NCBI RefSeq assembly: GCF_012927345.1
Contig: NZ_JABBGJ010000059.1
Coordinates: forward strand, 1 to 49,634
Reading direction: 5' to 3'
DNA: 49,634 nt
Origin: Paraburkholderia polaris
GTDB lineage: Bacteria; Pseudomonadota; Gammaproteobacteria; Burkholderiales; Burkholderiaceae
Made by a program: the position numbers and the translations under genes
Part shown: positions 38,717-47,335 of the stretch, piece after piece
Numbering within the stretch: the first letter of the stretch is position 1
Layout of the letters: each line of letters starts with the position of its first letter
Notes under the pieces: generated by a model
The model's database searches: none
What the model was told of the DNA's origin: nothing
What the model saw: only the letters and a program-made list of their open reading frames with translations

Positions 38717-39115
38717 CTACTTCGCTTCAGTGCCGCGCAGCAGTTGCGAGACCTGGCCGTGGTGATGCAGGATCGCCGGGTCGGCATGCAGGAGCGGCAA
38801 GTAGCGCGGCAGGAACGCGTTGTTGGGCTGGTCGGGAGAAAAGAGGCCGGTGACGGCTTCGACTGCGGCGAGACGGTCGGTGGCGTCCGCTTCTTTATCG
38901 TCGAGAATCTCGTCGACGTTCGCGATCACCGTGGAGAGCGGCGTGAGCCAGCGGAACGCGGAGCCGTTGATGAGCACCTGCAGGAAGGCCGCCGGCGTCA
39001 CGGGGCCGAATTCCTTTTCGTACGACGCGCGCTCGTGATCGAGAATCGACTTATGCAGCGCCAACAGCGGTCTGCGAATCTCCGAGAGGAATTGAATGCA
39101 TTGCTGGTCGTTCAT
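38717..39115 (-). CDS. Conserved hypothetical helical protein
   Basis: 132 residues, soluble and largely helical. Motifs include FLSEIRRPLLALHKSILDHE, VTPAAFLQVLINGSAFRWLTP and FLPRYLPLLHADPAILHHHGQ. AGGAG lies 7 bases before ATG 39115, a better start than an ATG eight codons upstream. The appearance is of a small helical bundle common in beta-proteobacteria. I do not know its function. No operon partner lies on the same strand. Confidence 0.65.
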   Translation of the reverse strand: MNDQQCIQFLSEIRRPLLALHKSILDHERASYEKEFGPVTPAAFLQVLINGSAFRWLTPLSTVIANVDEILDDKEADATDRLAAVEAVTGLFSPDQPNNAFLPRYLPLLHADPAILHHHGQVSQLLRGTEAK

Positions 39116-39557
39116 CTTGTCGCTCCTTCGGATAGTCATGCCGGATCAAGCCGGGCGATCGGGTCAAGCCAGATCCATGCTAACAAAATCGCTCGAGGAT
39201 GCATCAATAAGAATGATGCGCGTACGCAAAGCGCGTCAGATCAAGCCAATGCGACAATGGTAACGCATTGATTTGACTCTCGTTTCACTTCCAGCGGGGG
39301 CGGCGGCCGCGTCTTTCTCGTCGCGTGGGCATGCTGCGGACATGTGCACTCAGTCTGCGAACTTCTTTCTCCGCGGCTACAATTTCCAGGTCTCTTCCAG
39401 CGCACTCGCGCTGCGCATCATCTACTGTCCTCATTGAACTGCAGCCGCATCGCGTATTAGCGCGGCTTGTCGAATAAACACGGCAAGTCTTTGCGTTTTG
39501 GTTCGACGTCTCTGTCTAAACAGACTGATAAACAATAAATCCCACCCGGAGCCGCCC
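39116..39557. promoter_or_regulatory. Upstream region of the second molybdenum hydroxylase cluster
   Basis: 442 bases between divergent genes, with no gene seen. GTCTAAACAGAC (within 39511-39530) is a short dyad near the cluster B start and could be part of a promoter or operator. GGAG precedes the first gene. Assignment of promoter boxes is not possible with confidence. Confidence 0.45.
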
Positions 39558-40013
39558 ATGACAACGTTCAACATCAACGGCCAGACCCATACTGTCGACG
39601 CGCCGCCCGACATGCCTCTGCTGTGGGTTTTGCGCGACCTTGTCGGGTTGACCGGCACCAAGTTCGGTTGCGGCATCGCTCAATGCGGCGCATGCACCGT
39701 GCATCTCGATGGCGTCGCGGTGCGCTCGTGCGTGCTGCCGGCGGCGGCTGTCGGCGATAAGAAAATTACCACCATCGAAGCGGTCGGCAGCACGCCGGCC
39801 GGCCAGAAGGTGCAGCAGGCATGGCGTCAGCTGGACGTCGTGCAATGCGGCTACTGTCAGTCGGGGCAGGTGATGTCGGCGGCCTCGCTGATTGCGAGCA
39901 ACCCCAATCCGACCGACGCGGATATCGACGCCGCCATGGCCGGCAACATCTGCCGCTGTGGGACGTACAACCGCATCCGCGCGGCGATCAAGCAAGCCGC
40001 GAAGGGAGCCTGA
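39558..40013 (+). CDS. [2Fe-2S] subunit of molybdenum hydroxylase, cluster B (IorA-like)
   Basis: 151 residues, the usual length for the small subunit of isoquinoline 1-oxidoreductase/aldehyde dehydrogenases. Cys38, Cys43, Cys46 and Cys58 bind the first cluster (GCGIAQCGACTV, RSC). Cys97, Cys100, Cys132 and Cys134 bind the second (CGYCQSGQ, CRCGTY). No signal peptide, so export must be with the Tat-bearing large subunit that follows after one base. GGAG precedes ATG 39558. Unlike cluster A, this gene comes first and has no alanine-rich leader. Confidence 0.93.
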   Translation: MTTFNINGQTHTVDAPPDMPLLWVLRDLVGLTGTKFGCGIAQCGACTVHLDGVAVRSCVLPAAAVGDKKITTIEAVGSTPAGQKVQQAWRQLDVVQCGYCQSGQVMSAASLIASNPNPTDADIDAAMAGNICRCGTYNRIRAAIKQAAKGA

Positions 40014-40014
40014 C

Positions 40015-42258
40015 ATGTCCCAGGGATTGCTCGATGCTCAAAACGGCGCGCAGCCGTCGAAGGGCGGCAAGGGCGGCATCACGCGCCGCACGTTCCTGAA
40101 GTTCAGCGTCACGGTAGGCGCGGCAACGGGCGGCGGCTTGCTGCTCGGCTTCAGCATGCCGGCCGCCAGTCAGGACCAGAAGGCCGGCAAATCGGTAATC
40201 GGCGGCGATGCGGACGAAGCGCCGCAAAACGGCGTATTCGCGCCGAACGCCTTCATCCAGATCGACACGGCGGGCAAAGTCACGCTGGTGATTCCAAAGG
40301 TCGAAATGGGGCAAGGCATCTACACGTCGATCCCGATGCTGATCGCCGAGGAGCTCGAAGTGCCGCTCGACTCGGTCACGCTCGACCATGCGCCACCGAA
40401 CGAAAAGCTCTTCATGGACCCGCTGCTCGGCGGCCAGCTCACCGGTGGTTCGACGTCGATCCGCTATGCCTGGGAGCCGATGCGCAAGGCGGGCGCAAGC
40501 GCTCGCGTGTTGCTGATCAGCGCCGCCGCGCAGCAATGGCAAGTCGATCCGGCAAGCTGTCATGCGCAAGCCGGGCAGGTGATTCATGCGGCGAGTAATC
40601 GCAGCATCGGTTACGGGCAGTTAGTGGACGCCGCGGCGAAGCTGCCCGCGCCGCAGAACGTGCCGTTGAAAGACCCGAAAGATTTCAAGCTGATCGGCAC
40701 GCCGGCGAAGCGTCTCGACTCACCCGAGAAGGTTGACGGCACGGCCATGTTCGGACTGGACGTGCGCGTGCCCGACATGGTCTACGCGGCCATCGCGAAT
40801 TGCCCGGTGTTCGGCGGCACGCTCGCCAGCGTCGACGATACCAATGCGAAGAAGATTCCCGGCGTGCGCCAGGTCGTCAAGCTGGATAACGCGGTCGCCG
40901 TGATCGGCGATCACACGTGGGCTGCCAAACGCGGTTTGCAAGCGCTGGATATCAAATGGAACGAAGGCGCGGGCGCGCAGATAGGGATGAAGCAGATCGT
41001 CGACGATCTCGCCGCTGCATCGCAGCGCAATGGCGCGGTGGCGCGTAAAGATGGCGACGTCGGCAACGCGTTTTCAAACGCGAAGACACGCGTCGACGCC
41101 GTATATCAGCAACCGTTCCTCGCGCACGCCACCATGGAACCGATCAACTGCACGGTGCACGTGCGGCCCGACGGCTGCGATGTCTGGCTCGGTTCGCAAG
41201 TGCCGACGCGGGTGGTGGACGCCGCGGTTGCCGTCACGGGTTTGTCCGCTGACAAAATCGTCGTGCACAACCATCTGATCGGTGGCGGCTTTGGCCGGCG
41301 GCTCGAGTTCGACATGGTCACGCAGGCGGTCAAGATCGGCAAACAGGTGTCGACGCCGGTGAAGGTACTGTGGACGCGCGAGGAAGACATCCAGCACGAC
41401 ATGTACCGGCCGTACTACTACGACAAGATCTCCGCCGGACTCGACGCGAACGGCAAGCCGATCGCGTGGCAGCACCGGATTGTCGGCTCGTCAGTGATGG
41501 CGCGTTTCGCACCGCCGGCGTTCAAGAACGGTCTCGACCCGGACGCGGTGGAGGTCGCCTCGGACCTGCCGTACGACCTGCCGAATCAACTGATCGACTA
41601 TGTGCGCCAGGAACCGCATGCCGTTCCCACCGCGTTCTGGCGCGGCGTGGGACCGACGCGCGGCACCTTCGTGGTCGAGAGTTTCATCGACGAACTCGCC
41701 GCGCAGGCGAAAGTCGATCCGGTCAAATATCGCCAGGATCTGCTGGGCAAAACGCCACGCGCGCTGAACGTGCTCAATACCGCCACGCAGGCGGCGAACT
41801 GGGGCAGTGCGGTGCCGAAGGGCCAAGGTCGCGGTGTTTCGGTGATGCATGCGTTCGGCAGCTTCTTCGCGATCGTCGTCGACGTGGCGGTCGATCAGGG
41901 CGAGGTGGCCGTCAAGCGGGTCGTGTGCGCGGTCGATTGCGGAATGGTCGTGAATCCGAACACGATCGAAGCTCAGGTGCAAGGCGGCATCATCTTCGGC
42001 ATCACGGCCGCGCTTTATAGCGAGATCACGATCAAGGACGGTCGCGTGGAGCAGAACAACTTCACCGACTACCGGATGCTGCGGATCGATCAAACGCCGC
42101 CGATCGAGGTGCATATCGTGAAGAGCAGCGAGGCGCCAGGCGGCATCGGCGAGCCGGGCACGGCGGCGCTCGCGCCCGCTCTGACCAACGCGATTTACGC
42201 GGCCACCGGCAAGCGGCTGCGGCAATTGCCGGTCGGTAGCCAACTGCAATCCACCTGA
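40015..42258 (+). CDS. Periplasmic molybdenum hydroxylase large subunit, cluster B (IorB-like)
   Basis: 747 residues with a Tat signal (TRRTFLKFSVTVGAATGGG, Arg24-Arg25). The molybdopterin loop GGGFGRRLEFD is intact and the catalytic Glu is in PGGIGEPGT. Other family motifs include PKVEMGQGIYTSIPMLIAEE, RGVGPTRGTFVVESFIDELA and VCAVDCGMVVNPN. This is the isoquinoline 1-oxidoreductase beta/aldehyde dehydrogenase type. GGGAG precedes ATG 40015. With its [2Fe-2S] partner and the triheme cytochrome downstream it forms a complete periplasmic dehydrogenase. Substrate is not readable; aldehydes or aromatic N-heterocycles are likely. Confidence 0.92.
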   Translation: MSQGLLDAQNGAQPSKGGKGGITRRTFLKFSVTVGAATGGGLLLGFSMPAASQDQKAGKSVIGGDADEAPQNGVFAPNAFIQIDTAGKVTLVIPKVEMGQGIYTSIPMLIAEELEVPLDSVTLDHAPPNEKLFMDPLLGGQLTGGSTSIRYAWEPMRKAGASARVLLISAAAQQWQVDPASCHAQAGQVIHAASNRSIGYGQLVDAAAKLPAPQNVPLKDPKDFKLIGTPAKRLDSPEKVDGTAMFGLDVRVPDMVYAAIANCPVFGGTLASVDDTNAKKIPGVRQVVKLDNAVAVIGDHTWAAKRGLQALDIKWNEGAGAQIGMKQIVDDLAAASQRNGAVARKDGDVGNAFSNAKTRVDAVYQQPFLAHATMEPINCTVHVRPDGCDVWLGSQVPTRVVDAAVAVTGLSADKIVVHNHLIGGGFGRRLEFDMVTQAVKIGKQVSTPVKVLWTREEDIQHDMYRPYYYDKISAGLDANGKPIAWQHRIVGSSVMARFAPPAFKNGLDPDAVEVASDLPYDLPNQLIDYVRQEPHAVPTAFWRGVGPTRGTFVVESFIDELAAQAKVDPVKYRQDLLGKTPRALNVLNTATQAANWGSAVPKGQGRGVSVMHAFGSFFAIVVDVAVDQGEVAVKRVVCAVDCGMVVNPNTIEAQVQGGIIFGITAALYSEITIKDGRVEQNNFTDYRMLRIDQTPPIEVHIVKSSEAPGGIGEPGTAALAPALTNAIYAATGKRLRQLPVGSQLQST

Positions 42259-42260
42259 CA

Positions 42261-42359
42261 GCTTTGCATGGGGCCAGAGTAAGTGCTTTGCATGGGACCA
42301 GAGTAAGCGCTAAAGCGCCAACTCTGGTCGACAGCTCAAGCGCTAACTCTGGTCGACAG
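42261..42359. repeat. Composite direct and inverted repeat element
   Basis: Two 24-bp tandem copies (42261-42284 and 42285-42308, 22 of 24 identical) begin GCTTTGCATGGG and include CCAGAGTAAG. They are followed by two copies (42315-42334, 42340-42359, one mismatch) of GCGCYAACTCTGGTCGACAG. The second pair contains the inverted form of the first pair's core, so GACCAGAGT-W-AGCGC appears four times, two per strand. GACCAGAGT (42297-42305) and ACTCTGGTC (42321-42329) can form a hairpin with inner GCGC/GCGC. The last copy runs into the ribosome binding site (AGGAG) of the cytochrome gene. Confidence 0.85.
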
Positions 42360-42368
42360 GAGCCAAAC

Positions 42369-43649
42369 ATGAAAAACACACTCAAGGGTTTCGGTACGGC
42401 GCTGTGCGTGGCATTGCCGTTCCTGACCCAAACCCCGGCGCAAGCAGCGGATCAGGCGCTGGTGCAGCGCGGCGCCTATCTGGCGAAGGTTGGCGATTGC
42501 GTCGCGTGTCATACGGCGCCGAAGGGCAAACCGTTCGCGGGCGGCCTGCCGATGACCACGCCGATGGGCCAGATCTACACCACTAACATCACGCCGGATC
42601 AGCAAACCGGCATCGGCAATTACACGGAAGAGGACTTTGCAAAAGCGATGCGCGAAGGCGTCGCGAAAGACGGTCACAACCTGTATCCGGCGATGCCGTA
42701 TCCGTCGTATGCAAAAGTTAACGACGACGACATGCAAGCGCTGTACGCGTACTTCATGAGCGGCGTGGCGCCGGTGCAGCAGGCGAACCGCGAACCGGAC
42801 ATCAAATGGCCGTTGAACATGCGCTGGCCGTTGAAGTTCTGGAACATGGTGTTCTTGGAGAAGGGCGTCTATCAGGACAAACCGGGCAAAGAGGTGGCGT
42901 GGAATCGTGGCGCGTACCTCATTCAGGGTCTGGGACACTGCGGCTCGTGTCATACGCCGCGTGGCATCGCGTTCCAGGAGAAGGCGCTGGATGAAAGCGG
43001 CAGCGCGTTCCTGACCGGCGGCCTGCTCGACGGCTGGTTTGCCGCGAACCTGACCGGCGAGCATAACGTCGGCCTGGGTCGCTGGAACGATCAGGATCTG
43101 CAGGCGTTTCTGAAGACTGGCGCCAATCGCCACGCGTCGGCGTTCGGTTCGATGACCAGTGTGATCAACAACAGCACGCAGGGCATGAACGACACCGACA
43201 TCGCCGCGATGTCCACGTACCTGAAGTCGCTTCCGCCGGCGGGCGGCAGTGGCGCGCCGCCTTATGCGTATGACCCGCAAGCGACGAAGGTGTCGTTGAA
43301 CCGCCCGGCGAACGATGCCGGCGCGCGCGTCTACACGGCGTATTGCATGCACTGTCACGGCGTCGATGGACGTGGCTTTGCGCCGATGCTGGCGCCGTTG
43401 GCCGGCAATCCGAACGTGCTGGAGAAGGATCCGTCCTCGCTGATCAACGTGACGCTCAACGGTACGGAGGATCTGGTGATCGGCGGCATTCCCGCGCCGT
43501 ATCCGATGCCGAAGTACGCGCCGGTGCTCAACGATCAGCAGATCGCCGATGTACTGACCTTCGTGCGTGCCGGGTGGAATAACGGTGGATCGGCGGTCAC
43601 GGCGGGTGACGTGGCGAAGTTGCGGAAGTCGACCCAGGCGGCGAGGTAG
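42369..43649 (+). CDS. Triheme cytochrome c, cluster B
   Basis: 426 residues with a Sec signal peptide ending near AQA (residue 26) and no lipobox, so soluble or loosely bound in the periplasm. Heme sites are CVACH (44-48), CGSCH (191-195) and CMHCH (326-330). NITPDQQTGIGNYTEEDFAKAM and HTPRGIAFQEKAL match the cluster A cytochrome at the same places, which shows common descent. It receives electrons from the cluster B hydroxylase. It lies 110 bases downstream of the large subunit; the gap is filled by a repeat element. A strong terminator follows. Confidence 0.93.
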   Translation: MKNTLKGFGTALCVALPFLTQTPAQAADQALVQRGAYLAKVGDCVACHTAPKGKPFAGGLPMTTPMGQIYTTNITPDQQTGIGNYTEEDFAKAMREGVAKDGHNLYPAMPYPSYAKVNDDDMQALYAYFMSGVAPVQQANREPDIKWPLNMRWPLKFWNMVFLEKGVYQDKPGKEVAWNRGAYLIQGLGHCGSCHTPRGIAFQEKALDESGSAFLTGGLLDGWFAANLTGEHNVGLGRWNDQDLQAFLKTGANRHASAFGSMTSVINNSTQGMNDTDIAAMSTYLKSLPPAGGSGAPPYAYDPQATKVSLNRPANDAGARVYTAYCMHCHGVDGRGFAPMLAPLAGNPNVLEKDPSSLINVTLNGTEDLVIGGIPAPYPMPKYAPVLNDQQIADVLTFVRAGWNNGGSAVTAGDVAKLRKSTQAAR

Positions 43650-43667
43650 TCAAATCGCTGTGGCAAC

Positions 43668-43706
43668 AAAAAACGGCAACCGCGTGAAACGGTTGCCGTT
43701 TTTTTT
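43668..43706. terminator. Strong bidirectional rho-independent terminator
   Basis: AAAAAACGGCAACCG (43668-43682) and its perfect 15-bp complement (43690-43704) enclose a 7-base loop. Eight T follow on the plus strand and six T on the minus strand. It separates the cytochrome gene from the convergent ABC permease gene. Confidence 0.93.
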
Positions 43707-43776
43707 ACGAATGCGTGTTAGGGCGACTAAGCGTTCTGGGAGGAGTTCGTTGCGGCAAAGAACAGCCAACGCCAGG

Positions 43777-44433
43777 TCACCGGTGCTGCCCCACCTTCTG
43801 CCGCTTCTCCAGCACTCGCGCATACCACGTCAACGGGAAGCACATCGCGAAGTAAATCATCGCGACCATGCCGTAGATCGGGAACGGGCGGAATGCGGCG
43901 TTAGTGATCATCGTGCCGGTCTTGGTCAATTCCGTGAAGCCGATGATCGACGCGAGCGCCGTGCTCTTCACCACCTGCACGAGGAAACCAACCGTCGGCG
44001 CCACGGCGATCTTCAGCGCCTGCGGCCAGATGATATAGCGCAGTTGCTGGCTGAACGTCATGCCCAGGCTCGCACCCGCGGCCCACTGACCACGTGGCAC
44101 GGCTTCCACGCAGCCGCGCCAGACATCGACCAGATACGCGCTGGTATAGAGCGTCAGCGTGACGGCCGCCGCAACCCAGGGCGAAACATCGACACCCAGC
44201 AACGGCAGGCCGAAGAACGCCAGAAACAGCTGCATCAGCAACGGCGTGCCTTGAAACACTTCCACATACACCACAACGATCCGCCGCAGCCACGGCAACG
44301 GCGACACGCGCATCGCGAGCAGGATCAGCCCGACAATGCCGCCGCCGACAAACGCGATCAGCGACAACAGCACCGTCCAGCGGGCGGCGAGTAGCAGATT
44401 GCGGGCGATGTCCCACAGCGTGAATTCGACCAT
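43777..44433 (-). CDS. Amino-acid ABC transporter permease (HisM/GlnP family)
   Basis: 218 residues with about five transmembrane segments. The family EAA-like loop and YVEVFQGTPLLMQLFLAFFGLP are typical of polar amino acid permeases; ALKIAVAPTVGFLVQVVKSTALASIIGFTEL is the conserved cytosolic coupling region. GGAG precedes ATG 44433, just two bases after the preceding gene's stop. It forms the second half of a heterodimeric channel with the permease at 44436-45188. No cognate ATPase lies next to the pair. Confidence 0.9.
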   Translation of the reverse strand: MVEFTLWDIARNLLLAARWTVLLSLIAFVGGGIVGLILLAMRVSPLPWLRRIVVVYVEVFQGTPLLMQLFLAFFGLPLLGVDVSPWVAAAVTLTLYTSAYLVDVWRGCVEAVPRGQWAAGASLGMTFSQQLRYIIWPQALKIAVAPTVGFLVQVVKSTALASIIGFTELTKTGTMITNAAFRPFPIYGMVAMIYFAMCFPLTWYARVLEKRQKVGQHR

Positions 44434-44435
44434 GA

Positions 44436-45188
44436 TCAACGCTCCGTCGGCAGAGTGCGGGCGCCGCGCCACATCAGGCGGGTGCGCCAGTTACGCGGCG
44501 CGCTGTCGCTGCTGCCGCCGCGCGCCACGCGGCCCGCGAAGAGGCCGCGGCCGAGCCGGTTCATGAGTTGCCGCAACACGATCGACAACACCAGATACGT
44601 CGCGGTAATGATCACGTAGCTCTCGAACGAGCGGAAGTTGCGCGACTGGATGAAGTTGGCCGCGTAGGTCAGATCGGGCACCGAGATCTGTGAGACCACC
44701 GCCGAGCCGAGCATCACGATCAGCACCTGGCTTAACAACGCGGGAAACACGTTGGCGAGCGCCTGCGGCAGCACGACATAGCGAAACACTTGCCGTCCCT
44801 GCAGGCCGAGCGCTTGCGCCGCCTGCACCTGGCCGCGCGAAATCGAATCGATACCGGCGCGTACGATCTCGATCGCGTATGCGCCGAGATTGACGGTCAT
44901 CGCCAGAATCGCGGCTTGCACTTCGTCGATATGAATGCCGAGGCTTGGCAAGCCGAAGAAGATGAAGAACAACTGCACGATAAAGGGCGTATTGCGGATC
45001 AACTCGACGTAAGTCGCAACCACCCAGCGCGCCCACTTCGGGCCGGCCACCGCGATGCTCGCGCCGCCAATGCCGACGAGACCGCCGAGCAAGGTGGACA
45101 CGGCGGTCAGCCCCAGCGTGACGGCGACGCCGCGCGCGAGCAGCCCCGCATAAAGGCCGAAGCCGCTGAAATCGAACGCATAAGTCAT
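44436..45188 (-). CDS. Amino-acid ABC transporter permease (HisQ family)
   Basis: 250 residues with about five transmembrane segments. TYVELIRNTPFIVQLFFIFFGLPSLG and RYVVLPQALANVFPALLSQVLIVMLGSAVVSQISVPDL are the conserved permease motifs. The C-terminal tail (from about 222) is basic and Ser/Arg-rich (GRVARGGSSDSAPRNWRTRL), longer than usual. It lies upstream of the second permease with two bases between stop and start and 122 bases downstream of the binding protein. Part of one uptake system with both neighbours. Confidence 0.9.
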   Translation of the reverse strand: MTYAFDFSGFGLYAGLLARGVAVTLGLTAVSTLLGGLVGIGGASIAVAGPKWARWVVATYVELIRNTPFIVQLFFIFFGLPSLGIHIDEVQAAILAMTVNLGAYAIEIVRAGIDSISRGQVQAAQALGLQGRQVFRYVVLPQALANVFPALLSQVLIVMLGSAVVSQISVPDLTYAANFIQSRNFRSFESYVIITATYLVLSIVLRQLMNRLGRGLFAGRVARGGSSDSAPRNWRTRLMWRGARTLPTER

Positions 45189-45225
45189 GGCATGGCGCTC
45201 ATCGTGAGGTCAAACTCCAGCGCGC

Positions 45226-45281
45226 GCCCCGAAGGAAGTCCCCTTGGGGGAGACGCCCCGAAGGAGGTCCCCCTTGGGGGA
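45226..45281. repeat. GCCCCGAAGGA...TTGGGGGA repeat pair
   Basis: Two near-identical copies of about 26 bp lie at 45226-45251 and 45255-45281. Each begins GCCCCGAAGGA and ends CTTGGGGGA. The second includes a palindrome GTCCCCC-TT-GGGGGAC (45267-45282). They sit between the binding protein and permease genes and could modulate the transcript. Similar GC hairpins are, in my recollection, common between Burkholderia genes. Confidence 0.75.
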
Positions 45282-45310
45282 CCGGCTTGGGCAGTCCGCG
45301 CAAAAAAGGT

Positions 45311-46135
45311 TCAGAGGTCGGCCGGCAGCGGCGCGCGCAGCCATTTCTGCGAAATCGCATTCATGGTGCCGTCCTTGCGGGCCTTGGCAATCGTTTCGTC
45401 GACTTTCTGCTTCAGACGCGGCTCGTTCTTGTTCAAACCGACGTGATCCGGCGAGCTGAACAACGAGAACTTCTGCTCCGGATCGTTCGCCGGATGACGC
45501 GCGAGAATGGTTGCGCCGACGTCGTTGCCGACTACCATCAACTGTACCTGACCAGAAAGAAACGCCGAAATTGCGCCGTTAGGATCGTCGAACCTTTTGA
45601 TGTTCGCCGTGGGAGGTGCGATCTTGGTCACGCTCAGGTCTTCCAGCGTGCCGCGCGCAACCGAAATCGACTTGCCGGCGAGGTCGGCGGCGTTCTTCAC
45701 GGGCAGCGTCTTCGGGCCGAACACGGCGAGGTAGTACGGCGCGTACGGCTGCGAGAAGTCGATCACCTTTTCGCGTTCCGGTGTCTGGCCGACTGAAAGC
45801 AGCATGTCAGCCTTGTGGTCGGCGAGGTAGGCCATGCGGTTGTCGCCTGTCACCTGCACGAGTTCGACCTTGGCGTTGAGCGCCTTGCCGATCAGGTTGG
45901 CGACGTCGATGTCGTAGCCCATCGGCTTCATGTCCGGGCCGATCGAGCCGAACGGCGGGTAGTCCTCGAATACGCCGATGCGTACCGTCCCAGACTTGGC
46001 GATATTGTCGAGCGCGTCGGCATGCGCGGCCGACGGAAAGGCGCATAGCGCGCCGAGGCCGGTGAAGGCGAGCGTCGCGGCGAGGGTAGCGAAGACGCGG
46101 CGGGTGCTGTTACGGGCAACTTGCGGGTGGTTCAT
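45311..46135 (-). CDS. Amino-acid-type ABC transporter substrate-binding protein
   Basis: 274 residues with a signal peptide (ending AHA, near residue 39). The mature protein is a polar-amino-acid binding fold (SBP_bac_3): SGTVRIGVFEDYPPFGSIGPDMKPMGYDIDVANLIGKAL, then DNRMAYLADHKADMLLSVGQTPEREKVIDFSQPY and the hinge region VARGTLEDLSVTKIAP. It delivers an amino acid or similar small cation to the two permeases downstream. It has its own complete set except an ATPase. The gene begins 78 bases after the PotA-like ATPase gene on the same strand, so it may share that transcript. Confidence 0.9.
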   Translation of the reverse strand: MNHPQVARNSTRRVFATLAATLAFTGLGALCAFPSAAHADALDNIAKSGTVRIGVFEDYPPFGSIGPDMKPMGYDIDVANLIGKALNAKVELVQVTGDNRMAYLADHKADMLLSVGQTPEREKVIDFSQPYAPYYLAVFGPKTLPVKNAADLAGKSISVARGTLEDLSVTKIAPPTANIKRFDDPNGAISAFLSGQVQLMVVGNDVGATILARHPANDPEQKFSLFSSPDHVGLNKNEPRLKQKVDETIAKARKDGTMNAISQKWLRAPLPADL

Positions 46136-46212
46136 GGTCTTTCCTCTGTCGAAAACTTGGTATTGGAATGGGATTCAGTGAGCGCTTCAGTGGCGTTCTT
46201 TATTGACGCGGT

Positions 46213-47286
46213 TTAACGAGCCGCGCGGGCAGCAATCAGTTTGCACGCGTGCGGCGGCAATTCCGCGAGCACCGGCATGCCGAGCGTCAACCCGGGCGTT
46301 TCGCGCGGCGTGGTCGCGGCAGTCAGGGTGAAACCTGCACAATCGATCGTCGCTTCGAGCGACGCCCCCACGTCGCGGATAAAAGTCACCGTGCCCGCGA
46401 GGCGGTTTTGCCCCACAGCGTCGGACGCCGATTTGACGCACACGTCTTCCGGCCGGATCAGCAGACGGATATCGCTGTTGGACTCCGGCACCCGCGCCGG
46501 TTGGGCAACGGCAATGCGCCTTCCGCCCGGCAGACTGACGCCGCCCGCGCCGTCATAAGTGACCGGCAGAATATTGCCGAGCCCGATGAAGTCAGCCACG
46601 AATTCGCTGACCGGATCGCGATAAATATCGAGCGGTTTGCCGACTTGCGCAATCCGGCCTTTCTCCATTACCACGATCTCGTCGGCCATCGTCATCGCTT
46701 CGCGCTGATCGTGCGTGACCATGATCGTGGTGATGCCGAGACGCTGTTGCAGCAGCCGGATTTCGACCTGCATCGCTTCGCGCAGCTTGGCGTCGAGCGC
46801 GGAGAGCGGTTCGTCGAGCAGCAGCAGTTTCGGTTGCGATGCGATTGCGCGCGCGATCGCCACGCGTTGCCGCTGGCCGCCGGAGAGTTGCGTGACCGGC
46901 CGGTTCGCCATATGCGGCAACTGGATCAGCTCCAGCAATTCAGTGACGCGGCGTGCTTGCGCGTCCTTCGCGGTCTTGCGTAGCTTGAGCGGGTACGCGA
47001 CGTTCTGCGCGACCGTCATATGCGGAAACAGCGCGAGCGACTGAAACACCATGCCGAAGTCGCGCTGGTTGGCGGGCAGGTGCGTGATGTTACGGCCGGC
47101 AAAGTTGATGCTGCCCGAGCTCGGCGTTTCCAGCCCCGCGATCATCCGCAGCAGCGTGGTCTTGCCGCAGCCGGACGGCCCGAGAAAGCACACCAGCTTG
47201 CCGTCGGGCACGCTCAGGTCGACGCTGTCGACGGCATAGGCCGCGTTGAAGCGTTTGGTCACGGCCTGCAAGGTCAGATGGGTCAT
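46213..47286 (-). CDS. ABC transporter ATPase, PotA/FbpC type with TOBE domain
   Basis: 357 residues. Walker A is GPSGCGKTTLL, the signature LSGGQRQRVAIARAI, Walker B LLLLDEPLSALDAKLREAM and the switch His in MVTHDQREAM. The C-terminal third is a TOBE domain (RLLIRPEDVCVK). This places it with spermidine/putrescine or iron ATPases. ATG 47286 with TGGAG 6 bases upstream is preferred to an upstream TTG. It would power the two permeases encoded just upstream (48226-47336 and 49218-48223). It is the only ATPase in the run of eight transporter genes visible here. Confidence 0.93.
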   Translation of the reverse strand: MTHLTLQAVTKRFNAAYAVDSVDLSVPDGKLVCFLGPSGCGKTTLLRMIAGLETPSSGSINFAGRNITHLPANQRDFGMVFQSLALFPHMTVAQNVAYPLKLRKTAKDAQARRVTELLELIQLPHMANRPVTQLSGGQRQRVAIARAIASQPKLLLLDEPLSALDAKLREAMQVEIRLLQQRLGITTIMVTHDQREAMTMADEIVVMEKGRIAQVGKPLDIYRDPVSEFVADFIGLGNILPVTYDGAGGVSLPGGRRIAVAQPARVPESNSDIRLLIRPEDVCVKSASDAVGQNRLAGTVTFIRDVGASLEATIDCAGFTLTAATTPRETPGLTLGMPVLAELPPHACKLIAARAAR

Positions 47287-47335
47287 CGAATGCTCCAGCA
47301 AGAAGGCGTCAAGGCAGCGTGAATCGAAAGGGTGA

